This document shows, in pieces, positions 44,677 through 56,702 of a DNA stretch of 64,000 bases. The stretch is from Geosiphon pyriformis. Its lineage: Eukaryota; Glomeromycota; Glomeromycetes; Archaeosporales; Geosiphonaceae. The DNA is taken from NCBI GenBank assembly GCA_016748015.1, contig JAAOMT010000776.1:755-64754 (forward strand), written 5' to 3'. A program made the position numbers and the translations under genes. How positions within the stretch are numbered: position 1 is the stretch's first letter; each line of letters starts with the position of its first letter. Under the pieces are notes generated by a model. The model searched no databases. It worked only from the letters and a program-made list of their open reading frames with translations, and was not told the origin of the DNA.

Positions 44677-46980
44677 ATAATCCTACAAAAAACCAGCACC
44701 AACACAAATCTAAAAGTGGCAGAATCAGAAAACATAGGAGCAAACCATCTAGGATTCACAAAATTCTTATTTCAACACTACTGTCAACATTTGGGATTAA
44801 ATCACAACCACATATTAGTGGAATCAGCTTTCAATTTCTACATCAACAAAAGAATTGCCTATCTGTTAGGAACACTAGTAAATATCAAATCAGCAAGAGA
44901 AGCCTTTTATAGTAAATTAATTTAAAATATCAACCTGCCAACAAATCACAATTTTGCCTTCATCATCATGGAAATCAACAAAAAAATTGAACACTACACA
45001 CACCAAAGATACCCCATTACTTACGTGAGCAAAGGCAAAAGAAAACTGCAAACACCAGCAGTAACACCCAAAAGAATACAACTATCTACTTAAAAGAAAA
45101 CAAGAGTTGAGTCTTCAACTAATCCATCATACCACTATACACCCAGAAGTGCCATTAATATTACATCTACTGGCACAGCCACATCAAACACAACATCAGC
45201 ATTTGGACAATTCCCATTCCAAAGTAAACAAAGGAAAGCAGAGTTATTAGGACCATATGATACATATTTTGAAGGATTTAATTCACAATTATCAATGCCA
45301 TCAGGACTCTAATTGCCACTGCCTCCTCCAAATTTCGGAATTTCTGATCCATAAGAAGTAACGGGATCAGAAAAAGAGGAAGAAAAAGAAACTAAAGATC
45401 AAGAATTCACTTATCAGAACCCAATCACTGAAAACCCGGAATTTGAAACCCTGAATCTTCAAACCCAGCAAAATTTAAACCCAGAAAATCTGGAAATCAA
45501 AACTCCAAATATTCAGACACCACCAACTCAAGATAATTGAAAACCTGATTTAATAAATCAACAAAACTTACCTCTAGTAATTGTCATCAATCAACCACCA
45601 ATTAATCTAATAGCCAAATTCATACAACTGCCACTTCAACTACCACCCCAACAACCCATACAACAACAACCACTTCAACTATTACCACAACAACCCAACT
45701 TAGATCCAATGGCCTATGCACCCATTGCGAAACTTGACAAATTCAATGGTGAAGAAGATGATGCCCAAGTCTGGTTAAATAACATGGCCAAAGCCATTAC
45801 AGCCAATAATTGGGATAATACTAGAGCAATGCAAGTGATCTCTTATTTTCTCCAGGATATCACTGATGCATGGTATCAAAGCCTTGCTGTCAAACCCCAA
45901 AATTTTAATGGATTCAAAACTGAATTCTTGTGGTACTTTAGCAACAATAATAGTATCAACAAATTAGCCAACACTTTTACCACTATTAGACAAGAGGACA
46001 CTAAAGCAGTCACTACCTACTTGGAACGCTTCCATAAAAATCTACGCCAAATACAAGCCATCCAAGCTGACTATTTCACAGTGCCACATATTTTAAATCA
46101 ATTTATTAGAGGATTGCACAGTAGCATCCTACAACAAATATGTCTAATGCACCCAATAAACCTTCCAACCACAGTCACCTATGTTAGGGATTTTAAAGCA
46201 GCTAAACTAGAAGTTAATCACGCTCAAGCTGTGAATCTAGCAATAAATGGATCATCTGAATTGGATTCCAAATTAAAGCAATTCAGTGATTCAATTAATC
46301 AGAAATTAGAGAAATACTTAGCTGACAATTGCACGATTTATCAATCTTCTCAATGGTGTAACAATTAGGAAAACACGAATCATTTCCAAAATCAGTCATG
46401 TTCATCATTGTCATCTAATCAGTCATGGCAGCCAGAAACGTGTGTTTGTCACAACTGTGGTAAACAAAGGCATATCAAAGCCAACTGCCATACTTATAGC
46501 AATTCACAATCGGGAAATCAATATAGAAACCCTGATTGCCAGTTCCAGACTCCAAACCATTAACTGAATTAAAACCAATACCAATTCATTTACCTGCTTA
46601 TGATGCACCAACCAATTTATTAACCACCAGTTTATCAACCACAGCCATAAGCAATTTATCAGACACAGTTACAAGTAATATATCAACCACAGCCACCAGC
46701 AATCTATCAAACACCCACCATTCAAATACCACCAGCAAACCCAGCTCAAATAACATCAGGGAACCCAAGATCGAAGATCACCCAAAATTGGAGATCAGCA
46801 ATGGTTGTACATCAACTGATCCCCAGCTCTTTCCACTAACAAACAGGATCTTGTCAGTGGAATTTGGGCACTGGTCTCACCCAAAACCCGAATTCCCAAC
46901 ACTATTTAAGTCTTTTGGTGACTTTAGAAGATGCCGCATTTAGCAATCAGAGAATCAAACAACAACAACTACCTATTAAT
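44674..46980 (+). pseudogene. element D gag region
   Basis: The frame opens after TGA in the PBS and has no ATG near the start (GTG where C has GTA before AESE). N-terminal domain near 44716-45090, acidic and Pro/Gln-rich linker to 45708, then an uninterrupted capsid-like domain 45709-46368 (ISYFLQDITDAWYQSLAVKP; HILNQFIRGLHSSILQ; ELDSKLKQFSDSINQKLEKY). CCHC knuckle CHNCGKQRHIKANC at 46447-46488, then a Tyr-Gln-Pro tract with stops. One frame links it to protease. Confidence 0.88.
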
Positions 46981-47450
46981 AATATCCCACCTGCTACAAT
47001 CACCAAAAATAAATCTTTGGATGCCATCTTTCTATTCGAACTTGAAGAACCATCAGATATGCTATTATTCAGTGAAGCAGCACTCGAAGAGAAACCAATC
47101 ACTGCCATGTACACTGATGCCAAGGTTGATGGTCACTCCATCAAATTAATCCTTGATAGTGGTTCAGCAGGCAGCATCATTACATGACAACTCATGGATC
47201 AATTAGGTCACTGAGTTGATTGTGCTGCCAGCACCAGGATTATCACTGTAGATGGAGCCACCAAAACCCCAATTGGCGAAATTGATGACTTCCCAATTAA
47301 AGTCAATGGCATCATAGTATCTATCAAAGTTCTAATGATGGAAGCCATCCAATACCAAGCTTTAATTGGTAATAACTGGCTATTCAAAACCAATACCATG
47401 CTCAATTGGATGACTTAAGAACTAGTACTCAGCCAGAATGGTCAACACAT
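46981..47450 (+). pseudogene. element D aspartic protease
   Basis: MYTDAKVDGHSIKLILDSGS; catalytic Asp codon GAT at 47155-47157 is intact. LIGNNWLFKTNTMLNW near 47370 closes the domain. TGA at 47185-47187 (Arg by C to T at CpG fits) and a TGA near 47212 interrupt it. In frame with gag and with the domains downstream. Confidence 0.85.
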
Positions 47451-47823
47451 GTGAGTACCAGCAATGTGTGGTCACTTCAAAGCTACCAACACCACAGTAC
47501 CACTAATTGACTTCGAAGAAGAAAAACCAAAACCTACCTAAGAAGCATATCAAGTCTTGTGGGCTGATGAAGAACACAACAAGCTGTCGCCAATACTCTC
47601 ATGAGATGACAACGGCAAAGGAAAACAGAAGGGAACAGAACTTATCTGAAATACCAACCAAGCCTGGAACACTGACCACAATTTAAAAGAATCACCAAGT
47701 TGGGAATGGGATAAGAGAAAAAAAGGGAAAGAAAAAGTAAAGGAAGAGGAGCCATTACCAACTGCCAGTTACACTTCTTATACAGATACACCACCACAAT
47801 TATCGAGCTATTGCTGACCAAAG

Positions 47824-48480
47824 CTCATATGCGTTGATTGCAGCAAGAAATTGTCGTCAATAGACGCATGCTGTGGCAATGACAAGGAATACCAGACAGC
47901 AACTAAGTTCTATTGCCGTGCATGTCTCATCGAACACTTTGGAAGACCAAAACGAGTGGGAAAATAGGATAATACACCATGTTTAGCTTGTGGGGAAACT
48001 CTTCTCGACGAAGGAATGTGGAACAACATTCCTGGGAGAGGGAAAATATGTGATAAAACCTGCCAGTATACAATTCTAATCAATGACTGGATATGCAAGA
48101 GAACACCAATTGACAACGTCTGGAAATGAGCATTATGACAATTAGAAAGATATCCACATAACAAACATGAACTCTGAAGAATGGTGAGTGTGAAGGCAGA
48201 AGGTGCAACAACCAGTGAACTACTAAAAATCAAAAACAACCCTCTAGCTCTGCCTAAATCTGAATATGTCCTAACGTTTGACGTATTTGGCAACATTGAA
48301 GACAATCCAGAAGAATTCTATGAGCACTATCAACGGTTGACACCTATTCGAGAAGAACAAGAGCAATGGTTGGAAAAAATAAACACTTGACTATGTGATC
48401 ACTGTTTGATTCCATGTGACTTTCAATATTGTAATGAGTGTAACCTTATTTACAATCCACCATTACATATGATCTACACA
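47824..48480 (+). pseudogene. element D cysteine-rich zinc-finger-like region
   Basis: Best copy of this region. CVDC then CRAC about 30 residues on, CLAC then CDKTC, and CDHC then CNEC, six Cys pairs in about 210 residues, followed by an acidic Asn/Asp/Ser linker. Aromatic residues follow several pairs. I cannot match it to a named zinc finger. Stops near 47966 and 48127 (TAG, TGA at Trp or Arg positions). Confidence 0.6.
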
Positions 48481-48729
48481 ATCCCAAAGAAAGAAGAACC
48501 AATCAGCAACTGTGCATTAGAATCAGAATTGATTTTTAATCCTGATTCAAACTCCGACAACAATGATGATAAAAACACTGGTTCCAGCTCTGTCCAATAT
48601 GGTGAGAACAATGACAATGATTCCAACTCAGATTTAAATCCCAATCCAAACTATGAACAATATATTGCACTTCCTAACCTCACCAAGGAACAGGAACTTA
48701 AATAGTTCAGCGATAATAATGAAAGTATT

Positions 48730-49140
48730 ATGTCAGAACGAGCACATAATACTAATGCAGAATTTGATCTGAGATATCCCAGAAAAGACGTCATCAAATT
48801 GAAACCACATTCACACATCTGTATTGATCTGAAAGTAGCACTAGAAATTCCAGCAAAAACCATAATTCAACTAGCATCTAGGAGTAGTTTAGCAAAAAAA
48901 GGGATTAATATAAGAGGAAGAATAATTGACATGGAATATGTAGAAAATATTATCATCATGCTACAAAATGATTCTGAAAAGACCTATATTATAGAGCCAA
49001 ATGAGAAGATAACACAGGCAATATTTCTGCCTCTGGTTAAAATAGCTCAGTTAGTTTCAGTGAGAAACAGAGAAGAATTAGGGATAACAACAAGAGGGAT
49101 ACAGGAGTTCAAATCAACAGATAGAATAGATGTACTAGTC
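48730..49140 (+). pseudogene. element D dUTPase-like domain
   Basis: Within a 326-codon open stretch (48730-49710). Motif 1 TNAEFDLRYP, motif 2 SRSSLAKKG (48877-48903), motif 3 GRIIDMEYVENI (48916-48951), motif 4 NEKITQAIF (49000-49026), motif 5 TRGIQEFKSTDRI (49090-49128). Compared with element C, different Gly residues are lost, so neither copy is ancestral. Catalytic-loop Asp of motif 3 is present. The motif 5 P-loop-like glycines are damaged, so activity is doubtful. Confidence 0.87.
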
Positions 49141-50940
49141 AATATGATGGAAAAAAAAATTATTGGCCAAGGAGAAATTATCTCAGCCAGTCAAACAATT
49201 TCCATTCCACCATATAGCCAATACATGTTAGCAATAAAAAGGAGAGAGAAAGAGCAAGAACAGATTTTTGAAGCAGAAACAACCCTTTGTGAATCAGGAG
49301 AAATTGGACTTGTCAATCTACACATACCAGCCAAGAGCCATAACTATATCAAAATTCCCATCTACAACAACACCAGAAATATTGTAGAGATACTGAAAAG
49401 AACCACTCTCGGATATTTAACCATGAAAATTGAAGATCAAGCACCAAGCAGCATTCCAGATTTTCCACAGCTTTGTGGATATGTGGACATTATATCACAA
49501 ATCATCTATAGACAAAACAAATGTTATCTGTTACAGTTAGAACAATTGGAACAGATAAACATAAGAAATCTAAATCCACTTCAACAGATGCAACTAAAGA
49601 TGTTACTTAATAATTTCAATAACATCTTTGCCAGTGAAAACGAATTTAGCAGAACTGATATTATCCAGCATCAGATCAAGACTAGAGATGCAATGCCAAT
49701 CAAACAATGAGCATATAAGGTACCACCAGCCAGTCATGAAATCATCTGTCAAGAAATCAACTGAATGCTTAACAACAGGTTAATTCAGTCATCAATAAGC
49801 CCATGGTTGTCACCAGTAGTACTTGTCCATAAGAAGAATGGAAAAATCCGATTTTGTGTAGACTACAGGAAACTCAATGATGTAATTCGTGGAGACAGCT
49901 ATCCAACTCCATGGATACAAGAACTATTTGACACTTTTGGTAGAAACAAATGGTTCTCAACATTAGACTTGGATAGTAGTTACTGGCAAGTAGCCATAGA
50001 TCCAGCCGACAAAAAAAAAACAGCATTTACCACAAGAGAGGGAAACTTTGAGTTTAAAGTTATGCTATTTGGTTTGACCAATGCTCCAGCTACATTCCAA
50101 TGGCTAATGGAAATCGTGTATACCAGCTTATTATGAAAATCAGTAGTTGTATACTTAAATGACACCAATGTGTTCTCAAAAACATTCAATGATTATCTAG
50201 ATCATCTCCAACAAGTGTTCAAAAAACTACAATGAGCAAGATTAAAATTGAATACAACAAAGTGTTTTTTTGGCAAAACAGAACTAAAATTTTTGGAACA
50301 CATAGTTAGCAAAGACAGCATAAAAACAGATCTAGAGAAAATAGAGATAGTAAAGAACTTTTCAATACCAACTAATATAACTGAGCTGAAATCATTCTTG
50401 CAATTATAGACACTTCATAAAAAATTTTTCAAAGATAGCACAACCACTCAATGATCTTTAAACCAAAAATGCAAAGTATAAATGGGCTGAAACCCAGCAA
50501 GAAGTATTTGACATCTTAAGAAAAAAGCTTATTCAAGCTCCAGTATTGATTTATCCAGATTATAGTAAACCATTCATTATCACCACTGATGCATTAGGTC
50601 AAGTATTGAGAGCAGTACTATTTTAGAGAGGATCAGATAAAAGAGAACATCCAGTCACATATGCCAGCCGAGATTTAACACCAGCTGAAAAAAACTATGG
50701 AACACCAGAATTAGAACATTTAGCAATCTATTGGGCAGTTATGAAATGGAAAAAATACTTGAGCCAAAAGTTTGAGGTGTACACAGATCACAAAGGATTG
50801 ACATCACTCCAAAAACAAGAATTTGAAGACAAAAAACAGTCAAGATAGAAAATGGCACTTGCACCATATACTTATACCATACATTATAAAAAGGGAAAAG
50901 ACAATGGAAATGCCAACAGTTTGTCACAAATGAGACAAAT
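49141..50940 (+). pseudogene. element D reverse transcriptase and RNase H
   Basis: The linker (IGLVNLHIPAKSHNYIKIPI) leads to RT: IRFCVDYRKLN (49848-49880), FSTLDLDSSYWQVAIDP (49954-50004), MLFGLTNAPATFQW (50062-50103), and active site VYLNDTNVFS, first Asp changed to Asn (AAT 50158-50160). TGA at Trp before KSVVVY. The frame is lost near 50400-50410 by a small deletion in the post-palm region (L-G-L-A-G-Y-Y missing). RNase H follows in another frame: IITTDALGQVLRAVLF, AIYWAVMKWKKYLSQKF, VYTDHKGLTSLQKQ (50570-50820) with catalytic Asp residues kept. Confidence 0.88.
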
Positions 50941-50999
50941 CTAAGAACATTTCAACCCAAAAATATAACAAAACCAAAACAATACTCATGAAAATATAA

Positions 51000-52388
51000 C
51001 AAAAGATGAACACACAAAAATATCAACAACTTCAACATTATATAGATACTTAACAGTTCAAGGAGAAATTATTTCAACCAGAACAAAAGAGGATCAAACA
51101 ACAATTCAAATATTTTATTACTCACCAAAATATACTTTATCAGAAAAATAGAAAAGATTTAGATCAACCAACCAGAGTAATTACAGAATCAGAAAAAGAG
51201 ACAATACTGTTTAACATGCACTCAGATCTAACTGCAAGACATTTCCATAAAGAAGCAACCATAAAAAGAACCAGAAAGAGATACTATTGGCCATCAATGT
51301 ATCCAGACATCATCCAATATATGCAAAATTGTGATGCTTGTCAAAAAAGAGAAGAAACAAGACCCAGTAAACCATTGAGACCAATCAAAGTGAGACAACC
51401 ATTTGACTGCATTGGAATTGATTTAGTCAGACCATTGACAATTACCAGCAGAGACAACAGATATATTGTAATAGCCATGAACTATCTTACTAAATGGCCA
51501 GAAGCCAAAGCAATTCAAAAAGCAGATGCAGAATCTGTTGCTGAATTTGTTTATCAAGATCTGATTTGTCGACATGGATGTCCAAAAGAACTATTATCAG
51601 ACCAAGAAACCCATTTTGTGAATAGAACATTAGCAAAACTAAGCCAAAGATTCGAAATTAAAAGACCACTATTATCACCATACCATCCACAAACCAATAG
51701 ATTAGTTGAAAGATTTAATAGAACATTGTGTAAAGCAATAGTGAAACTCAGCCAAAAAAACTAGGATGAATGGGATTTGTTCATACCATTAGTATTATTT
51801 GCTTATTGGACAATAAAGCAAGACACCACACAAGCAACACCATTTGAATTGATATATGATAGAACAGCAACATTACTAGTTGAAATAGAAGTTAATATAT
51901 ATTTAACTGAACCAATAACAGAAGAGAATTTCTAAGAAACATTGTTAAGAAAAACATATAACTTAATGGAAACATTAGAAAACAAATAAAGAAGAACAGC
52001 TAATAACATACAAAAGTCACAAAAGAAACAGAAAGAAAGACATGATAATCAACTACCAGACAAACCAGTTGAATTCAAGATTGAAGACAAAATACTCTTA
52101 TATCATACCAAAGTGGAAAAACAATGGAGTGGAAAATTTGACCCCAAATGGGATGAACCATTTTACATAAAAGAAATTCTAGGGAATGGAGCTTACAAAT
52201 TAAGACTAGATAACAAAATTTTAACCAAAGCAGTACATGGAAATCGACTGAAACCATACCACAACATCATACCACTATCTACCAGTAATATTCCACAATT
52301 AGAAGTACAGAAGATACTAGTCCAACCAAAAGAGATTTCACGAGATCTGGAACCAATCATTATCATTGACAACAATATGTTAAATTAA
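51000..52388 (+). pseudogene. element D integrase
   Basis: Open for 182 codons at 51216-51764. HHCC zinc-binding region (H at residues 2, 9 or 11; CDAC at 39-42 counting from 51216). DDE core: Asp in GIDLVRP (residue 69), Asp in LLSDQETHF (129), Glu in RLVERFNRT (165), spacing D-59-D-35-E, all intact. C-terminal part 52113-52388 with FDPKWDEPFYIKEILGNGAY and NRLKPYHN. A TAG at 51763 and stops near 51933 and 51987 interrupt it. Frame ends at TAA 52386-52388, conserved in C and E. Confidence 0.9.
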
Positions 52389-53072
52389 TCCATCAAAAGA
52401 ATATATAAAGACATGGTAGACACAACAAGAAATATCAGAAAAATGGAAATTACAGACAACATCCACTCACTAGCACAACAACTCTTTCAATTGATTTAAC
52501 ACCAAGAGATGGAAATTACAATTAATCAACAAACCATTCGATATTAAGACACTAGAAAGACATTGCCACATAGAACACAGAAAAAAACAGAAAATACTAT
52601 TGACAAAATCATTGTGAAAGTAAAATTAGCAATAAAAGAGTTGACAAAAGAATTACTATATTAAGAGTTGACTAAAAAAACTTGGAATTGGTGAATACAA
52701 CAATTTCCAAGAAACTATTGTTATTTTTACTTGGGACAACATGTGAATATCCAAAATCTATATATGAATAAAACAAAACAATTATTTGACACCAGAATAC
52801 TACAACAATTAGAACATTTTGTGAGAAAGAACAACTTATCCATATAGGCCTGAGCCATATACCAAATACACACAGCATTTCAGGATCAACCAGAAATCTT
52901 ACTCAACAAAGCAATGGACATGATTACCAGTAATCAATTAGAAAAGATCACCAACACTCAATTTGAAGAATTACAGACTCAAATAACACAAGTAATTCTC
53001 AAAAATGAAATTCAGAAAATACTTCAAGAAGGAGAATTAACAGAGTTAGATTTCGATGGAGCTTAATATTAA
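52389..53072 (+). pseudogene. element D post-integrase ORF (unknown, conserved)
   Basis: Same frame as the integrase after the conserved TAA. RKMEITDNIHSLAQQLFQLI, NYCYFYLGQHVNIQNLYMNK, ILQQLEHFVRKNNLS, ITNTQFEELQTQITQVIL, IQKILQEGEL, ending TAA 53070-53072 just before the polypurine tract. Internal stops are TAA, TAG or TGA at Gln or Trp positions. No membrane segment. About 228 codons. Confidence 0.7.
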
Positions 53073-53085
53073 AAGAAGAGAATAA

Positions 53086-53920
53086 TGGTACTCATAGAAA
53101 TATAGGGAATATATATTAGCATAGTTATTAGCCAATCAGAAGTAGATGTAGTAAAATGTGGAATTCCAGGATTTCTCTCAGGAATTGCAGGATTCCAGGA
53201 ATTACAGGATTCTCACAAGGAATCGCAGGATTCCAAAATTCCAGAATTCCTCTTAAAAGAATTGCAGAATTCCAGAAATTCCAGGATTCCTGTTGTGAAG
53301 AATTGAAGAATTGAGGAATCTCAATTATGTATATATAGCAGTAGAATTAGAAGCTAAAAAGACAAATCTCTCAGTTTAGATTTCATTTAGACAACCTTCT
53401 AAACACAATAAATAACTATTTGGTATCTCAAACTTAATTCCACTATCAACACTCCATGTTGATAGTAATTGATACTTAAACACACTGGAACAATAGCTCT
53501 TGATCATGACTATTGATAGGATATTGACTTGTAAAATCGCCTTGGCTTATTTATGATTTTTTTTTATTTCTTTTCTTTATTTTATTTTATTTTGATTTTA
53601 TTGTTGTGCACTAATTGGTTAAATAAAGTACTAGATTACTGACATCAAGGATTGCCTGGTAAAAGACTCCTGCAAGAGGGTAGAACATGTACAGAAGATA
53701 TGAAATACTTACTAAAAGATTGCTGGCCATCATGCCAAGAGAAAAATTGACAGAATTGTGATTCTGGGAAGCTACAGATAAAACAACTATTGAATTTCTG
53801 TCCATTATACAAAGAACTCAAACCAAAACCTTTAGATTAATAACATCAACACAAATAACTTTTAGCACCAAGTTACGGGTTTGTTATTTGATTCAACATC
53901 CCAAATAATCACTCGTAATA
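53086..53920 (+). mobile_element. 3' LTR of element D
   Basis: 835 bp, TGGTACTCAT ... CGTAATA. Start retains TG. Palindromes 53158-53300, TATATATAG near 53330. Differences from the 5' LTR are mostly transitions. Confidence 0.93.
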
Positions 53921-54543
53921 CTGTCTTTGTATATTGTAGACTTCTTTCCAGAGACTAATTTGAAATCTACCTGCAGTTTGGAATCTTCTTTGAACCTATT
54001 CTTGTAATTGTCTGATGTGTTTTTCTAATCTAGAAACACAAAATGTTAATAACTTTTTCACAATTTCTTTAAGTATATAATAAAGCTTTTTTTTTCAATT
54101 TAATTAATAACCATGTGAATAATCTTGATTAGAGATTATTCTTCCAAAGGGTTTAAAGATGGAATAATAGTTTTATTTTCTAGAGAAGATATGTAAATTC
54201 TATTGTTAATTTCATAATTGTGATATTAATTCAATTTATTATTTTTATTAATTTTTTTTGAATAAGATTTTATTTAGATATTTGTTGTTTTAAGTTGAAG
54301 CTGTTTTTTTGATTCTTCATTATTAAAAACTATTATATATATATATAATTATTGTTTTACAAAATAATATCTTGTAATATTTTATTTCTGTTATTTCTAA
54401 ATAGTGCTTACTGCTATTATATGGTAGTGTTTACTGTTATTTGTAAATTATTTCTTTTTCTTTTTATAAATTGTTGCTGTACTATTTCATGATTGGCTAA
54501 TTTATATTATTTATAATTCCTATTAAATTTTTAAATTGTAACA
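53921..54543 (-). mobile_element. right piece of a divergent solo LTR inside element E
   Basis: Together with 43645-43806 it makes about 780 bp, ending TTGTAACA at 54543 where integrase sequence resumes. The segment GATTGGCTAATTTAT near its end matches the start (minus orientation) of the main LTR family. It holds an 8-bp stem GAATAATC/GATTATTC at 54117-54141. The target duplication is unclear (ATTAT at 43640-43644 and 54546-54550 is possible). Confidence 0.55.
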
Positions 54544-55908
54544 ATATTATGTAAAGCAATAGCCAAGATTAGCCAAAAAAATCAAGACAAATAGAATTTG
54601 TTTATATTATTAGTATTATTTGCTTATTGAACAATAAAGCAAGATACCATATAAGCAATACTATTTAAACTTATTTATAGTAGAACAACAATATTATCAA
54701 TTGAAATAAATATCAATACATATCTAACAGAACTAATAACAGAAGCCAACTTCTAAAAAACATACAATTTAATAAAAACTTTAGAAAACAAAAGATAAAA
54801 AGCAACTAATAATATACAAAAGTCATAAGCAAAACAAAAAAATAACATGATAACTAATTATTAAATAAACCAATTAAATTTAAAATTGAAAACAAAGTAT
54901 TTTTATATTGTACCAAAGTAAAAAATAATAGATTAGAAAATTTAATTTTAAATAAAATAGACTATTTCATATTAAAAAATTTTTTGGAAATGGAGCTTAT
55001 AAATTAAGATAAGACAACAAAATTTTAGCTAAAACAGCACATAAAAATTGACTAAAACCATATTACAATATAATATTATCATCTATCAATAATATTTTAC
55101 AACTAAAGATACAATGAATACTAATCTAGCCAAATAAGATTCCATAATCTAAAACCAATTATTATTATTAACACAAATACATTAAATTAATCTACAAAAA
55201 CAGTATATAAAAAATCAATACATATAACAAAAGCAAACAAAAAAATGAAAATTACTAACAATATTCACTTAATAGTTCAACAACTATTTTAATTGATTAA
55301 ATATCAAAAACTAAACATAGAAATTACAATTAATTAACAAACTATTTAATATACAGAAAGGAAAAAAAAAACTCCAATACAAAGTACAACATAAGATATA
55401 TAAAAAATATAAAAATATAGTAGAAGATATAATAGCAAAAGTAAAAATATCTATAAAAACACCAAAAACAATAGTATCATATCAGAAGTTAATAGAAAAA
55501 AATTAAAAATGATAAACATAACAATTTACAAGAAACTTTTGCTATTATTACTTGGAACAAAAGCTCAATATTCAGAACTTATATACAAATAAAACAAAAT
55601 AAGTGTTTAACATGACAATATTACAACAACTTAAACAATTTATGAGAAAAAACAATCTATTTATTCAGACACAATCGATATACTGGTTATATACAAAGTT
55701 TTAAAACTGTTTAAAAATTTTGTTACACTTAACAATGAATACAATAATCATTAACCAATTGGAAAAAATACCAATATTTAGTTTAAAGAATTATAGACCA
55801 ATATTGTCCAAGTAATTCTTCAAAAAGATATTATAAAGCTAATCCAAAAGAAAGATTTAAAAAATTTAGAAGATTTTAATAAAGCTCAATATTAAAAGAA
55901 AAGAATAA
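54544..55908 (+). pseudogene. element E, right piece: integrase C-terminus and post-integrase ORF
   Basis: Resumes at LCKAIAKISQKNQDK (54550 onward), continues through the integrase C-terminal domain (GNGAYKLR near 54990) to TAA 55188-55190. Then the extra ORF (MKITNNIHLIVQQLF near 55245; NFCYYYLEQKLNIQNLYTNK near 55530; EELWTNIVQVILQKDIIKLI near 55790) runs to a stop near 55895. Strongly decayed. Confidence 0.78.
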
Positions 55909-56702
55909 TATTACTTATAGAAATTAAGAATTATAATAATAAGTAAAATAGCCAATCAAAAATAAGTATAGTAAAATAAGAAATTTTAGAATTCTCTTGG
56001 AAAATTACAAGATTCTTAGAAATTTTGTATAATATAAATTATATATATATAGTAAAAATATTAAAAGCAAAAAAAGTAATTCCAAGAAAATTCAATAGAG
56101 TTTAAATTAATTTAGAACAATATCTCTTTTTTCAAAAGATGATTTTTTATAACTTAAAGTAAAATTATTCTTATATTAATAAAATTATTTATTGTTATTG
56201 AATTTATGTTATTATTACTTAATTATAAAAATATTAATCCATTTTACTTTATTAACATTCCATGTTAATAAAATCTAATACTTAACCATACTGAACCAAT
56301 AACTCTTGATTATAGCTATTGACAGAATGCTAATTTCTTATTTTTATTTTTTATTTTCTTTTAATTTTTTTTAATTTCTTTTGTTTTATTTTTTTGTTGT
56401 TTACTAATTAATTAAAAGAATTAAGCATTAAGTATTTGACATTAAAAATAGTCTGGTAAAAAACCCAAAAATAAAAGTAGAAAATTAAGGATAGCTTACC
56501 AAAAGAGCACAACTGCTAAAATAAACTGGTCATTATATTGAAAAAAAAATTTATGAAAAAAATCATCAATTAAATCTCTGTCTATTATACAAAAAATTTA
56601 ACCAAAACTTTTAAACTTCAAAATTACCAATTATACCAGTTATTAAGCACCAAGTTACAGGTTTGTTATTTGTTTTAATACTTCAAATAATTATTTGTAA
56701 TA
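55909..56702 (+). mobile_element. 3' LTR of element E
   Basis: 794 bp, TATTACTTAT ... TTGTAATA. Both termini decayed from TG...CA. Stem-loop TTTATTAA/TTAATAAA at 56248-56272. It abuts minus-strand gag of element F at 56703, so E inserted there. No second copy of the target duplication is found because the left end of E is missing. Confidence 0.82.

Larger units (their letters stand above)
43807..53920 (+). mobile_element. Ty3/gypsy element D, complete structure, inactive
   Basis: 10,114 bp with LTRs of 850 and 835 bp, PBS, full internal region, polypurine tract (53073-53085) and 4-bp target duplication CTGT (43803-43806 and 53921-53924). Same family as C. The best preserved copy here: protease Asp and all three integrase acidic residues remain, but RT is mutated and a small deletion shifts frame near 50400. 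Confidence 0.95.

Noticed and set aside
46536-46943. 135-codon ORF overlapping gag in another frame, with a counterpart in element B (19519-19914, minus)
   Set aside because: Both lack stops and end similarly, which tempted me to call a conserved overlapping gene. In element C the same frame has several stops, and the gag frame explains the conservation through the Tyr-Gln-Pro repeat. The Ser/Thr-rich product is what that repeat gives one frame over.
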